This document shows, in pieces, positions 14,957-23,398 of a DNA stretch of 31,983 nt. Below the pieces are notes generated by a model. It did no database searches, had not been told where the DNA came from, and saw nothing but the letters and a program-made list of their open reading frames with translations. The translations under genes were made by a program, and so were the position numbers. The DNA comes from JADFAK01 sp047615865 (lineage in GTDB: Bacteria > Bacteroidota > Bacteroidia > Flavobacteriales_D > Sanyastnellaceae), in assembly GCA_047615865.1 (NCBI GenBank), contig JBLHIB010000027.1, positions 1 to 31,983 of the forward strand. The letters are read 5' to 3'. Numbering within the stretch: the first letter of the stretch is position 1; the number at the start of each line of letters is the position of its first letter.

Positions 14957-15412
14957 ATGGCCACACACGAACTAAAGATTAACGGAAATCGACAAACGGT
15001 TGACGTGGATAACGATACCCCACTGTTGTGGATTCTTCGGGATGAATTGGATCTTGTAGGCACCAAATACGGTTGTGGAATTGGACAATGTGGCGCTTGT
15101 ACTGTACATGTAGATGGTTTTGCAACTCGCAGTTGTCTCACTACCGTCGCCTCAATTGGAGATAAATCGATTACTACGATTGAAGGTCTTTCTGCCGATG
15201 GGCCGCATCCGCTTCAGGAAGCTTGGAAATCATGCGATGTTCCGCAATGTGGTTATTGTCAGTCTGGACAAATCATGACTGCAGCTGCATTTCTAGAAAA
15301 GAATCCAAAGGCCAATTCCGATGAAATTCGTCTCGCGATGCACGGAAATCTTTGCCGCTGCGGATCATACAACAGCATTCAGAAAGCCATCGAAACTGTT
15401 GCCAACAGCTAA
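14957..15412 (+). CDS. 2Fe-2S subunit of a molybdenum hydroxylase (isoquinoline 1-oxidoreductase alpha-like)
   Basis: This 151-residue protein carries two [2Fe-2S] clusters. The plant-ferredoxin-type site has Cys40, Cys45, Cys48 and Cys60 (CGIGQCGAC and a later Cys). The second, helical site has Cys98, Cys101, Cys133 and Cys135 (CGYCQSG and CRCGSYN). All eight ligands are present. It passes electrons between the molybdenum centre and an external acceptor. No signal peptide is present, whereas the partner large subunit has a Tat signal, so it is probably exported as a folded complex with that subunit. It is the first gene of an operon with the large subunit, XdhC and a cytidylyltransferase. 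A two-subunit type without a FAD subunit matches the isoquinoline oxidoreductase/aldehyde oxidase group. The substrate is unknown. Confidence 0.9.
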   Translation: MATHELKINGNRQTVDVDNDTPLLWILRDELDLVGTKYGCGIGQCGACTVHVDGFATRSCLTTVASIGDKSITTIEGLSADGPHPLQEAWKSCDVPQCGYCQSGQIMTAAAFLEKNPKANSDEIRLAMHGNLCRCGSYNSIQKAIETVANS

Positions 15413-15429
15413 TTCCAAAATCCCACACA

Positions 15430-17589
15430 ATGTCAACTTCTACAAAGAATACTATAAGCAGAAGATCATTTTTCAAAACATCGGCGCTCGCCAGTGGTGG
15501 AATTTTGATTGGAATAAGCTTCTTGAACTCGTGCACTCCTGCAACGGAAGCTGCAGTGGTTCCCCTAGATATTGCCGACATAACTTTCAATGATTTCAAT
15601 GCGTTTATCCGCATTTCGGATGATGGGAAAGTCACGATCTTCTCTCCTAACCCAGAAATTGGTCAAGGTGTGAAAACCACTCTTCCTATGCTCATCGCCG
15701 AGGAATTAGATGTGTCATGGAGCGATGTGTTTGTCGAACAAGGCAAGCTGGACATGGAGAATTACGAAAATCAATTTGCCGGAGGAAGCAATGGCGTCCG
15801 CATGGCTTGGTTGCCTCTTCGTGAAGCTGGAGCTACAGCGCGAATGATGTTGATGCAAGCCGCTGCCAATCGGTGGGCTGTTGACGTAAGCGAATGCTCA
15901 ACCAACGAAGGAATCATCAGCAATGCCAAAGGCGCAAAGCTTGGTTATGGCGAAGTTGTACTCGACGCGGCAAAGCTCGAAGCGCCAACAGAAATCACCC
16001 TCAAAGACCCAGCTGATTTTAAGATTATTGGTCAAAAGATTGGCAATGTGGACGTTGACAAAATCGCTCATGGAAAGCCTCTTTTTGGACTGGACTACAA
16101 GCGCGAAGGGATGATCTATGCGGTCGTCATGAGACCTCCAGCATTTGGACAGACTTTAGTCGATTTCGACGATACAGAAACACGTTCCGTTTCGGGCGTT
16201 CTTGACGTCATTCGATTCGACGAAAAGATAGCCGTTCTAGGACAAAACACCTGGTCGGCAATGAAAGGAAAGCGGAAGTTGAAAGCCACATGGACGGAAG
16301 GTACACCAGCTGAAAACAGCGTGGGTCACGACGAAACATTGATGGACCTACTCGACGGTTCAGAATTCGAAACGATGCGAAAGGATGGTGATGTTACAGC
16401 AGCTTTTGCCGAGGCAGATCAGATCATCGAGAGAACATTCGAGTCACCATTTCTCCCTCACAACTGCATGGAGCCCATGAATTTCTTCGCTCATGTCACA
16501 GCTGAAAAAATCGACCTCGTTGGCCCTATCCAAACACCAGCAGGAACGGCACACGGAATAGCGGAAGCGTTAGGTCGCGATGTCGCAGAAGTAAACTTAG
16601 AGATGACCCGGATGGGTGGTGGATTTGGACGTCGGCTTTATGGTGATTTTGCCATGGAAGCGGCCTTAATTTCTGACCTTGCCAAGAAACCAATCAAAGT
16701 GGTTTATACGCGGGAAGACGATATGAGCGCAGGTATGTACCGCCCTGCAGTCAAATACCGCATTGCCGCATCGATAAAAGACGGTACCATTTCAGGATAT
16801 CATTTGAAGGAGGCAGCTGCCAACGGAAATATGTACAGTTTGATCCCCAATTTCTTCCCCGCAGGCTCAATCGACAATTACCAAGTAGATGTGGCTTCCT
16901 TTGAGAGCAACATTACTACCGCTGCATGGAGAGCACCTTACACGAATTTTCACGCCGTAGCTGAGCAATCGTTCTTCGATGAATTGGCCGCAGCACTAGG
17001 ACAAGATCCTGTTCAGATGAGAATCGACTTGATAAATAAGGCCAAAGATGTCGTCGACGAAGAGCGCAGATACGAGCCAGATCGACTTATTGGAGTGATC
17101 CAGCTGGTAGTTGAAAAATCAAACTGGGGCAAGCAAAAAGCAGGCGTCTACCAGGGATTCTCCTCATACTTTTGTCATAACACTCACGTTGCCGAGATCG
17201 CTGAAGTGGTCATGCGCGATGGCAAACCATTTGTACAAAAAGTAACTTGCGCAGTAGATTGTGGTGTAGTGGTGAATCCACTGGGCGCGATGAACCAAGT
17301 GCAGGGTGGAATTATCGACGGAATTGGACACGCGATGTTTGGTGAATTTACTTTTGAAAACGGTAAGCCAACTGCGGATAATTTTCACGCGTACGACATG
17401 ATTCGAATGAACGACACTCCTCAAGTGGACGTGCATTTTGTGAAAAGCGACGTTGCTCCAACCGGTTTGGGTGAGCCTTCATTGCCTCCAATTGGCGCAG
17501 CCGTGGCCAACGCCATTCATGCTGCAACAGGCGTGCGTGTTAGCAAGATCCCATTTACGAAAAATATGAATCCTGAAGTTCTTGCCTAA
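15430..17589 (+). CDS. Molybdopterin-binding large subunit, isoquinoline 1-oxidoreductase beta-like, Tat-exported
   Basis: The 719-residue product binds the molybdenum cofactor and hydroxylates an aromatic or aldehyde substrate. The family motif GGGFGRRLYGDFA is at about residues 396-408, and the likely catalytic glutamate is Glu682 in GLGEPSLPP. The frame stays open upstream to 15352, but ATG 15430 gives a Tat signal: SRRSFFK at about residues 10-16, a hydrophobic stretch to 33, then FLNSC with Cys35. The cysteine resembles a lipobox, so the enzyme may be a Tat-dependent lipoprotein at the periplasmic face of the membrane. It starts 17 bp after the small subunit gene. XdhC and MocA-like genes follow, which supports a cytosine-dinucleotide form of the cofactor. 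The natural substrate cannot be inferred. Confidence 0.9.
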   Translation: MSTSTKNTISRRSFFKTSALASGGILIGISFLNSCTPATEAAVVPLDIADITFNDFNAFIRISDDGKVTIFSPNPEIGQGVKTTLPMLIAEELDVSWSDVFVEQGKLDMENYENQFAGGSNGVRMAWLPLREAGATARMMLMQAAANRWAVDVSECSTNEGIISNAKGAKLGYGEVVLDAAKLEAPTEITLKDPADFKIIGQKIGNVDVDKIAHGKPLFGLDYKREGMIYAVVMRPPAFGQTLVDFDDTETRSVSGVLDVIRFDEKIAVLGQNTWSAMKGKRKLKATWTEGTPAENSVGHDETLMDLLDGSEFETMRKDGDVTAAFAEADQIIERTFESPFLPHNCMEPMNFFAHVTAEKIDLVGPIQTPAGTAHGIAEALGRDVAEVNLEMTRMGGGFGRRLYGDFAMEAALISDLAKKPIKVVYTREDDMSAGMYRPAVKYRIAASIKDGTISGYHLKEAAANGNMYSLIPNFFPAGSIDNYQVDVASFESNITTAAWRAPYTNFHAVAEQSFFDELAAALGQDPVQMRIDLINKAKDVVDEERRYEPDRLIGVIQLVVEKSNWGKQKAGVYQGFSSYFCHNTHVAEIAEVVMRDGKPFVQKVTCAVDCGVVVNPLGAMNQVQGGIIDGIGHAMFGEFTFENGKPTADNFHAYDMIRMNDTPQVDVHFVKSDVAPTGLGEPSLPPIGAAVANAIHAATGVRVSKIPFTKNMNPEVLA

Positions 17590-17592
17590 TAC

Positions 17593-18621
17593 ATGACACA
17601 CGAACTTCTCCATATTTTTGACTTCTATTCTACTTGCAAACTAGCCGGTACGAAATCGGTTTTGGTCACCGTCGTTGACTTAGTGGGCTCCTCTTATCGC
17701 AAGCCAGGCGTCCGCATGTTGATCATGGAAAATGGCGAGTCTGTCGGTGCAATAAGTGGTGGGTGTGTCGAGAAAGACGTCAAGCGACAAGCGCAAATGG
17801 TACTGGAAACTAATCAACCGATCATGATGGCCTACGATGGGCGATTCAAGTTGGGTTGTGAGGGAACTATAGGCATACTAATTGAACCATTTGCGCCTAG
17901 CGCTGATCTCCTTGAACGTTTCAATTCTGGAATCAAGGACCGTGAATCATTTAAACTGACCTCCCCATTTTCAAAAAATATGGGTGTTTTTGAAGGACCT
18001 GGAACTAGCATCACATTTACCGAAAGCGAAAGTTTTCTCCTCAATGGAAAAGAAAGCGTTCCAAATTTATCCTGGGCAGGTCCGACGTTCACAGAACACC
18101 TTCCTCCTTGTTTCAAATTGGTCATAATTGGAACCGAACATGATGCTGTCCAATTGTGCGTATTGGCTTCACTAACTGGCTGGGAAGTCACTGTCGTCTG
18201 TTCGCCCAATAATCCCAAATCACCATCAGATTTTCCTGGTGCAACGCATGTCGTGGAGCAGTCGGCCGAACAACTGGAAGAACTGCAGTTCGACTCGCAA
18301 ACCGCAGTGGTGCTCATGTCGCACAGTTATGCCAAAGATTTAAAGCACTTGATTGCCTTGCAAAGTAGCGCTCCTTTGTATCTCGGAATTTTGGGCGCCA
18401 AAAAGCGATTCGAAAAATTACTGTCCGATTTTATGGACTTTTGTCCGGAGCTCGAAAGCGAATTTCTAGACCGCATTCACGGGCCGACTGGATTGGACAT
18501 TGGTGGTATTACACCACAAGAAATTGCCATTTCCATCATCGCTGAAATCCTATCCATTCATAGGTCGAAACAAGAAGAAGATCAGTTAGTCAGCGCGGAG
18601 GGAGTTCGTTTTAACTCATGA
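17593..18621 (+). CDS. XdhC/CoxI-family molybdenum cofactor insertion protein
   Basis: This 342-residue protein helps mature molybdenum hydroxylases by binding, protecting or sulfurating the cofactor before insertion. The N-terminal XdhC/CoxI domain shows SSYRKPGVRML, AISGGCVEKDV and LGCEGTIGILIEP. The C-terminal Rossmann-like domain starts near LVIIGTEHDA and includes LGILGAKKRFEKLL and GPTGLDIGGITPQEIAISI. The length is typical. It begins 3 bp after the large-subunit gene and overlaps the cytidylyltransferase gene (ATGA). The genes clearly work together: catalytic subunits, chaperone and cofactor modification. Confidence 0.9.
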   Translation: MTHELLHIFDFYSTCKLAGTKSVLVTVVDLVGSSYRKPGVRMLIMENGESVGAISGGCVEKDVKRQAQMVLETNQPIMMAYDGRFKLGCEGTIGILIEPFAPSADLLERFNSGIKDRESFKLTSPFSKNMGVFEGPGTSITFTESESFLLNGKESVPNLSWAGPTFTEHLPPCFKLVIIGTEHDAVQLCVLASLTGWEVTVVCSPNNPKSPSDFPGATHVVEQSAEQLEELQFDSQTAVVLMSHSYAKDLKHLIALQSSAPLYLGILGAKKRFEKLLSDFMDFCPELESEFLDRIHGPTGLDIGGITPQEIAISIIAEILSIHRSKQEEDQLVSAEGVRFNS

Positions 18622-19235
18622 CAACCGGCTCCAATCACATAGCTATTCTTATTCTAGCCGCTGGAGGCTCATCACGCATGGGAAAGCCCAAGCAGCTTTT
18701 GCCATTTGGTGAGGGAACTTTGTTGACGCAATCAATTCGCGTGGCTAAGAGTATTCCCGACGCACATGTTTACGTCGTAATCGGTTCAGGGTCGACCGCT
18801 ATCGCAGGGAAAATCGAGGAAGAGCAAGTCCAAATTATTGTCAATGCCGACTGGCAAAAAGGCATCGGCACGTCAATCTCCGAGGGAGTTGGCCTAATTG
18901 CATCATCCGACTATCGAGGAGTACTTATACTACTCGCGGATCAGCCAATGGTTGACGCATCCCATCTTACGAAACTGGTGCAGGCTTTTTCCGAACAGCC
19001 CGATCGAATTGTTGCAACTTCCTACCCTAACAACAATGGCGTTCCGTCGATTTTTGGAGCGAAATATTTCCAGAAATTGATAGCACTAAAAAGCGATCAA
19101 GGCGCTCAAAAATTGCTCAATAAATTGGATCCTTTGGTCATTAAACCAGCGGCCTATTTTAATGATATTGATACACCTGAGGCCTACCGCAAGTTCATGG
19201 CAAGTGTTGCTAATCCTGATTCGAAAGACTCGTAA
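18618..19235 (+). CDS. MobA/MocA-like molybdenum cofactor nucleotidyltransferase
   Basis: This 205-residue NTP-transferase has the nucleotide-binding LAAGGSSRMGKPKQLLPFG at about residues 14-32 and an LADQPMV acidic metal-binding site. These are the marks of the MobA/MocA family. In operons with xanthine-oxidase-type enzymes the member is normally MocA, which joins CMP to molybdopterin to make the cytosine dinucleotide cofactor. The substrate (CTP rather than GTP) is inferred from that context. It overlaps the xdhC stop by 4 bp and ends the operon. No clear terminator is seen after it. Confidence 0.88.
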   Translation: MTTGSNHIAILILAAGGSSRMGKPKQLLPFGEGTLLTQSIRVAKSIPDAHVYVVIGSGSTAIAGKIEEEQVQIIVNADWQKGIGTSISEGVGLIASSDYRGVLILLADQPMVDASHLTKLVQAFSEQPDRIVATSYPNNNGVPSIFGAKYFQKLIALKSDQGAQKLLNKLDPLVIKPAAYFNDIDTPEAYRKFMASVANPDSKDS

Positions 19236-19265
19236 AATTTGATCCATATTCTCATTATTCGAATT

Positions 19266-19894
19266 ACTATACCTGAAAGGAAAGTTCGAATGGCAGACCT
19301 ATTCTTCATGGGCCCAAATAACCACTATCCTTGTCGAACACCTCAGCACAACGACTGCCTGTAGCGAATTGCAAACAGCCATAAGTGCGGCTTCAACTGC
19401 CCAGCAAATTGTCGCATATCAATACTGGTAAGTCCAAGATATTTTTTATCCCGCCAACTATCTTACCTGGAAATGCTTTGGTGCAAGCTGAATATTGATA
19501 CGATCAAGATAAAAGTAACACATAGATTTTGGCTCTAGGTGGCAATAAGACAGAGACTATTCAGGAAAATTTAACGGAAAATCTAACCGACGGATTCCAT
19601 CAAGTAGGTTTTAGAGTGAAAGACAATGAAGGTTACTGGAGTTCGCCCATGTGTACGGTGTTTTATGGAAAGTCCAGCATCGAACCCAATAATATTGAGC
19701 ATTACCGCAGCTGGTTCAACGAGGATGAACTCAATATTACGTCGGCCGTTGTTCTCCTGCCTTCCTCTCCCCACACCCTCGATGAGGTATTGACCACAGG
19801 AAATTTGCCCGAATGGCTGAACCACAACATTTCGATTCAATTTGTGAGTTTTAGTCACCATTTTCTCAGCCATAAAGGCAAATGCACCGTTTAA
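19266..19894 (+). pseudogene. Decayed fragment of a secreted repeat-domain protein
   Basis: The 749-bp gap from 19236 to 19984 holds no intact gene. A 121-codon open frame from TTG 19529 reads GFHQVGFRVKDNEGYWSSP, then FYGK, then HYRSWFNEDE. This is the pattern of a repeat common in secreted Bacteroidota proteins (GLHxFxxRxKDxxGxWS, FY, YEYWFDxD). Upstream, in a different frame and cut by a stop at about 19427-19429, the reading QIVAYQYW fits the same YEYWF position. The frame after 19810 also looks shifted: NHNISIQF resembles the next GLNxxxxxF unit. I read it as the rest of one gene broken by stops and frameshifts. A short real protein is possible but lacks a start with a signal peptide. 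Confidence 0.5.
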
Positions 19895-19984
19895 CTGACA
19901 CCTATGTTGTTTTTTCGGGACAATTTGGTGCGTTAAGAACTTCTTTCAACTTGGAAAAGTAACTGTAATGGTCGTATTTGCAGC

Positions 19985-21250
19985 GTGCCTTTAACTGAAA
20001 ACCGTTTTAAAAATATTGGAATTCTGCTAACATTGATCTTAGCAGGAGAGGCAATTTTTATGTTGCCATTTACCATCGCACGTGTATTCCGGCCAACGTA
20101 TCTGCAAGTCTTTGACATCAACAATTTCGAGTTGGGAACATGCTTTTCCTACTACGGAATTGTGGCCATGGTCTCCTACTTTTTTGGTGGTCCACTTGCC
20201 GATAAATATCCCGCACGTAATCTGATGGCCGCAGCTTTATGGATCACTTCTTTGGGTGGCTTGGTCATGGCTACAATTCCAGAACTAGCGGCGTTATACA
20301 TAGTATTCGCATTCTGGGGTTTTACGACCATTTTCCTATTCTGGGCCGCTTTGATTAAGAGTACACGTGAATGGGGCGGCTACCAATTTCAAGGAAGGGC
20401 TTTTGGCTTTTTGGAGGGTGGACGCGGCGTAATGGCTGGAATTGTTGGCGCTATTTTACTTGGTGTTTTCACACTTTTGGCCAACAATCCCTTGAATCCA
20501 ATTGCGGAAACCAACCATTTCTCTTTCCAAGTGATTATTCTTGTCACTGCCCTGATAGTCTTTTTGGTGGGAGTCCTAGTGTGGGTTGTGGTTCCCAAAA
20601 GCAGTAAATCAATCGATCCTGAACATGCGTTGCCAACTGCATTAGAAATCATACATGTCATGAAACTTCCAGGAGTTTGGATGCAATCACTGATTATAAT
20701 ATGCGCTTACGTAGGCTATAAATCCACCGATGACTTTTCACTTTATTCCTTTGAAGTTCTCAATTTTACTGAAGTAGAATCGGCTGCGGTCACTACTTCC
20801 AGCATGTGGTTAAGGCCAATTTTTGCTATTCTCGCTGGATTTCTAGCAGATAAATATTCAGGAACGGGAGTAATCAAGATCGCTTTTTTCGCAATGGCTG
20901 GGGGAGCACTTTTGATTTATTCAGGAACATTTGAACATGAAGCAGTAGTCATGATCGTGATTTTTGCCGCTACATTGACAGGCGTTTTCGGCATTCGCGG
21001 AGTCTACTTTTCTATCATGAAAGAAGCAGCAATTCCCCTTGTAGCCACTGGAACTGCAGTAGGTCTAATTTCCGTAATAGGCTACACGCCTGATGTATTC
21101 ATGAGTCCGTTGATGGGGTATTTACTAGACAACAACCCCGGGCCTTTGGGCCACCGACTGGTATTCTTAGTACTAGCTGTCTTTGCTATTTTCGGACTGC
21201 TAGTAAGCTTCGTCTTCGATCGATGGTCAGCGAGACAAGTTGCTAAATAA
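19985..21250 (+). CDS. MFS transporter
   Basis: This 421-residue protein has about twelve hydrophobic segments and belongs to the major facilitator superfamily. The cytoplasmic loop after the second segment reads GGPLADKYPARN, the usual MFS GxxxD motif, and a second copy, GFLADKYSGTG, begins the second half. The start is GTG at 19985, which keeps the first membrane segment whole; ATG 20060 would cut into it. A weak TTG at 19951-19953 and TATTTG at 19975-19980, 21 bp apart, could be promoter elements, but they lie very close to the start. The transported solute is not evident. Its position after the molybdenum hydroxylase operon may hint at a related substrate, but the decayed gene between them argues for independence. 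Confidence 0.85.
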   Translation: MPLTENRFKNIGILLTLILAGEAIFMLPFTIARVFRPTYLQVFDINNFELGTCFSYYGIVAMVSYFFGGPLADKYPARNLMAAALWITSLGGLVMATIPELAALYIVFAFWGFTTIFLFWAALIKSTREWGGYQFQGRAFGFLEGGRGVMAGIVGAILLGVFTLLANNPLNPIAETNHFSFQVIILVTALIVFLVGVLVWVVVPKSSKSIDPEHALPTALEIIHVMKLPGVWMQSLIIICAYVGYKSTDDFSLYSFEVLNFTEVESAAVTTSSMWLRPIFAILAGFLADKYSGTGVIKIAFFAMAGGALLIYSGTFEHEAVVMIVIFAATLTGVFGIRGVYFSIMKEAAIPLVATGTAVGLISVIGYTPDVFMSPLMGYLLDNNPGPLGHRLVFLVLAVFAIFGLLVSFVFDRWSARQVAK

Positions 21251-21365
21251 CTCTGCACGGCATTTGCCGATAGGCTAAAACTACTTCTTGATAAAGCTCA
21301 AAATTGCCCTAGCAATAAAGTTCCAATCCCCTGCTATTCTATTATCTAAATTCAATCTAAATAAG

Positions 21366-21373
21366 TAACTTTG
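21366..21373 (+). promoter_or_regulatory. Candidate -7 promoter element upstream of sufE
   Basis: TAACTTTG at 21366-21373 matches the Bacteroidota -7 consensus TAnnTTTG exactly. Transcription would start about 7 bp later, leaving a leader of only about ten bases before the sufE ATG at 21390. No convincing TTTG was found at the -33 distance. It would drive sufE, sufT and dxr together. Confidence 0.45.
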
Positions 21374-21389
21374 CGTCAAGATTGTGATT

Positions 21390-21818
21390 ATGACCAGTGT
21401 AGAGAACAGACAAGCGGAAATAGTAGAAGAGTTCGGCTTTTTCGAGGATTGGATGCAGAAGTATGAGCATATCATTGAACTAGGAAAAGACCTTGCCTTG
21501 ATAGACGCTCAGCACAAAACTGAAGACAATTTGATAAAAGGTTGTCAGTCTCAAGTGTGGCTGCATGCTGAATTATCGGAAGTTGGCCGCGTGGTATTTA
21601 CTGCCGACAGCGACGCGATAATCACTAAAGGACTAGTCGGATTGATCACACGAGTATTGACTGATTTGACGCCTAAAGAAATTATTTCTGCGGACTTACA
21701 TTTCATCAATGAAATTGGATTGCACGATCACTTATCTGCCACCCGAAGCAATGGATTGGCGGCAATGATCAAGCAAATGAAGATGTACGGATTGGCTTTT
21801 TCAGGACAAACGGCATAG
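21390..21818 (+). CDS. sufE: SufE sulfur acceptor protein
   Basis: This 142-residue SufE-family protein takes the persulfide sulfur from SufS and passes it to the iron-sulfur scaffold. The acceptor cysteine is Cys52 in IKGCQSQVWL. The length and the pattern DNLIKGCQS with a following VWLHAEL strand are typical. The frame is open to a GTG at 21384, two codons upstream; ATG 21390 is the better start. It leads a three-gene unit with a SufT-like gene 17 bp downstream and dxr. Its partner SufS is encoded about 7.8 kb upstream rather than next door. Confidence 0.93.
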   Translation: MTSVENRQAEIVEEFGFFEDWMQKYEHIIELGKDLALIDAQHKTEDNLIKGCQSQVWLHAELSEVGRVVFTADSDAIITKGLVGLITRVLTDLTPKEIISADLHFINEIGLHDHLSATRSNGLAAMIKQMKMYGLAFSGQTA

Positions 21819-21835
21819 AAAGAACGGAAGACACC

Positions 21836-22180
21836 ATGAGTGGCATGAGCAAACTATTCGGAACAAAGAAATCCAAGCGACAATTGGAAGATCAGATTAT
21901 CGAAGTCATTAAGACTATTTACGATCCAGAAATTCCAGTCGATATTTTTGAACTTGGACTTATATATGACGTGAGCGTGGATGCAGACATGCACGCAACG
22001 ATCGCTATGACCCTTACTTCTCCTTCTTGTCCGGTGGCCGAAACGCTCCCTGTAGAAGTTGAGGAAAAAGTTGCTAGCCTAAAAGAGATAAAGTCTGCGA
22101 AAGTTGAGATAACTTTCGAACCACCTTGGGACAAGAGCATGATGAGCGAAGAAGCTATGCTCGAACTAGGGTTTATGTAA
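21836..22180 (+). CDS. SufT/MIP18-family (DUF59) iron-sulfur assembly protein
   Basis: The 114-residue product is a MIP18-family domain protein. Visible motifs are YDPEIPVDIFELGLIYDV near residues 28-45 and TLTSPSCPVAETLP with the conserved cysteine. Members of this family (SufT in Suf operons, PaaD elsewhere) act in iron-sulfur cluster maturation or delivery. The position directly after sufE supports SufT. A lysine-rich tail of about 15 residues precedes the domain. Dxr follows after 9 bp. Confidence 0.9.
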   Translation: MSGMSKLFGTKKSKRQLEDQIIEVIKTIYDPEIPVDIFELGLIYDVSVDADMHATIAMTLTSPSCPVAETLPVEVEEKVASLKEIKSAKVEITFEPPWDKSMMSEEAMLELGFM

Positions 22181-22189
22181 AAGCTCACC

Positions 22190-23350
22190 GTGGATTCACC
22201 GAAAAAAATAGCCCTTTTGGGTTCGACAGGTTCAATAGGCACTCAAGCTCTTGAGGTCATAAGCGAACACCCTGACAAATTTCAAGTTGAAGTACTTACT
22301 GCTCATTCCAACCATGCTTTGTTGTTGGAACAGGCTCGTAAATACAAGCCTAATGCAGTTGTTATTGTCAATGACGCGCACTACAAAACGCTCAGCGACG
22401 AATTGTGGAGTTTAGGAATCAAAACCTATTCAGGTGAAGAAGCCTTGGCTCAAGTTGTAGAGATGGATGAGATTGATCTTGTTGTCACTGCTTTGGTGGG
22501 TTTTGCTGGTTTGCGACCTACCATGCGGGCCATTGCGGCGGGCAAAAGCATTGCCCTTGCCAACAAAGAAACTTTGGTGGTTGCTGGGGAGATCGTTACC
22601 AAGGCCGCCAGTGAAAAAGGTGTCAATATTTACCCTGTTGATAGCGAGCACAGCGCAATTTTTCAATGCCTGTCAGGAGAATTTCACAACCGCATCGAGA
22701 AAATTTACCTCACAGCTTCAGGTGGTCCTTTTAGAGGCTATAGAAGCGAACAACTCGGGAAAGTCACACGGGAGCAAGCACTCAAACATCCGAATTGGGA
22801 GATGGGTGCTAAAATCACCATCGACTCGGCGAGTATGATGAACAAAGGTCTCGAAGTGATTGAGGCCAAGTGGTTGTTTGGGTTAAAAACAGAACAAATC
22901 GACGTTATTGTTCACCCTCAGAGCATCATTCACTCGATCGTGCAATTTGAAGATGGCTCGATGAAGGCACAAATGGGCTTGCCAGATATGAAGCTTCCCA
23001 TTCAATACGCCATGGCCTATCCGGATCGTATTTCTTCGTCTTTCCCTCGATTCAACTTCATGGATTATCCCAATCTCACTTTTGAGCAGCCGGATCCGAA
23101 GACATTTAGAAATTTACAACTTGCCTTTGACGCGCTTAATCGCGGAGGCAATGCTCCGTGTATTTTGAACGCAGCCAACGAAATAGCCGTTGCTTTATTT
23201 CTAAAAGATCAGATTGGATTTTTGGAGATGTCGGACATGATAGAGCAGTGCCTCAACGACGTGCAATTTATGGCTAAGCCAACATTGGAGGATTACTTCG
23301 CGACAGATCAAGCTACCCGAGAAATGGCTCAGGCTTTAGCATCAAAATAA
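22190..23350 (+). CDS. dxr: 1-deoxy-D-xylulose 5-phosphate reductoisomerase
   Basis: This 386-residue enzyme converts 1-deoxy-D-xylulose 5-phosphate to 2-C-methyl-D-erythritol 4-phosphate with NADPH, the first committed step of the MEP isoprenoid pathway. The cofactor-binding GSTGSIGTQAL is at residues 11-21. ALANKETLV, the metal-binding PVDSEHSAIFQ, the flexible-loop ASGGPFR and MNKGLEVIEA are all intact. The start is GTG at 22190. It lies 9 bp after the SufT-like gene and is probably cotranscribed with sufE. The later MEP enzymes IspG and IspH are iron-sulfur proteins, which gives the grouping a possible logic. It converges with frr, leaving 48 bp between the stops. Confidence 0.96.
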   Translation: MDSPKKIALLGSTGSIGTQALEVISEHPDKFQVEVLTAHSNHALLLEQARKYKPNAVVIVNDAHYKTLSDELWSLGIKTYSGEEALAQVVEMDEIDLVVTALVGFAGLRPTMRAIAAGKSIALANKETLVVAGEIVTKAASEKGVNIYPVDSEHSAIFQCLSGEFHNRIEKIYLTASGGPFRGYRSEQLGKVTREQALKHPNWEMGAKITIDSASMMNKGLEVIEAKWLFGLKTEQIDVIVHPQSIIHSIVQFEDGSMKAQMGLPDMKLPIQYAMAYPDRISSSFPRFNFMDYPNLTFEQPDPKTFRNLQLAFDALNRGGNAPCILNAANEIAVALFLKDQIGFLEMSDMIEQCLNDVQFMAKPTLEDYFATDQATREMAQALASK

Positions 23351-23398
23351 AATTTTCAAGGGTATTAGCGACAAGCGCAAATGCATCAATGCAAGTCC

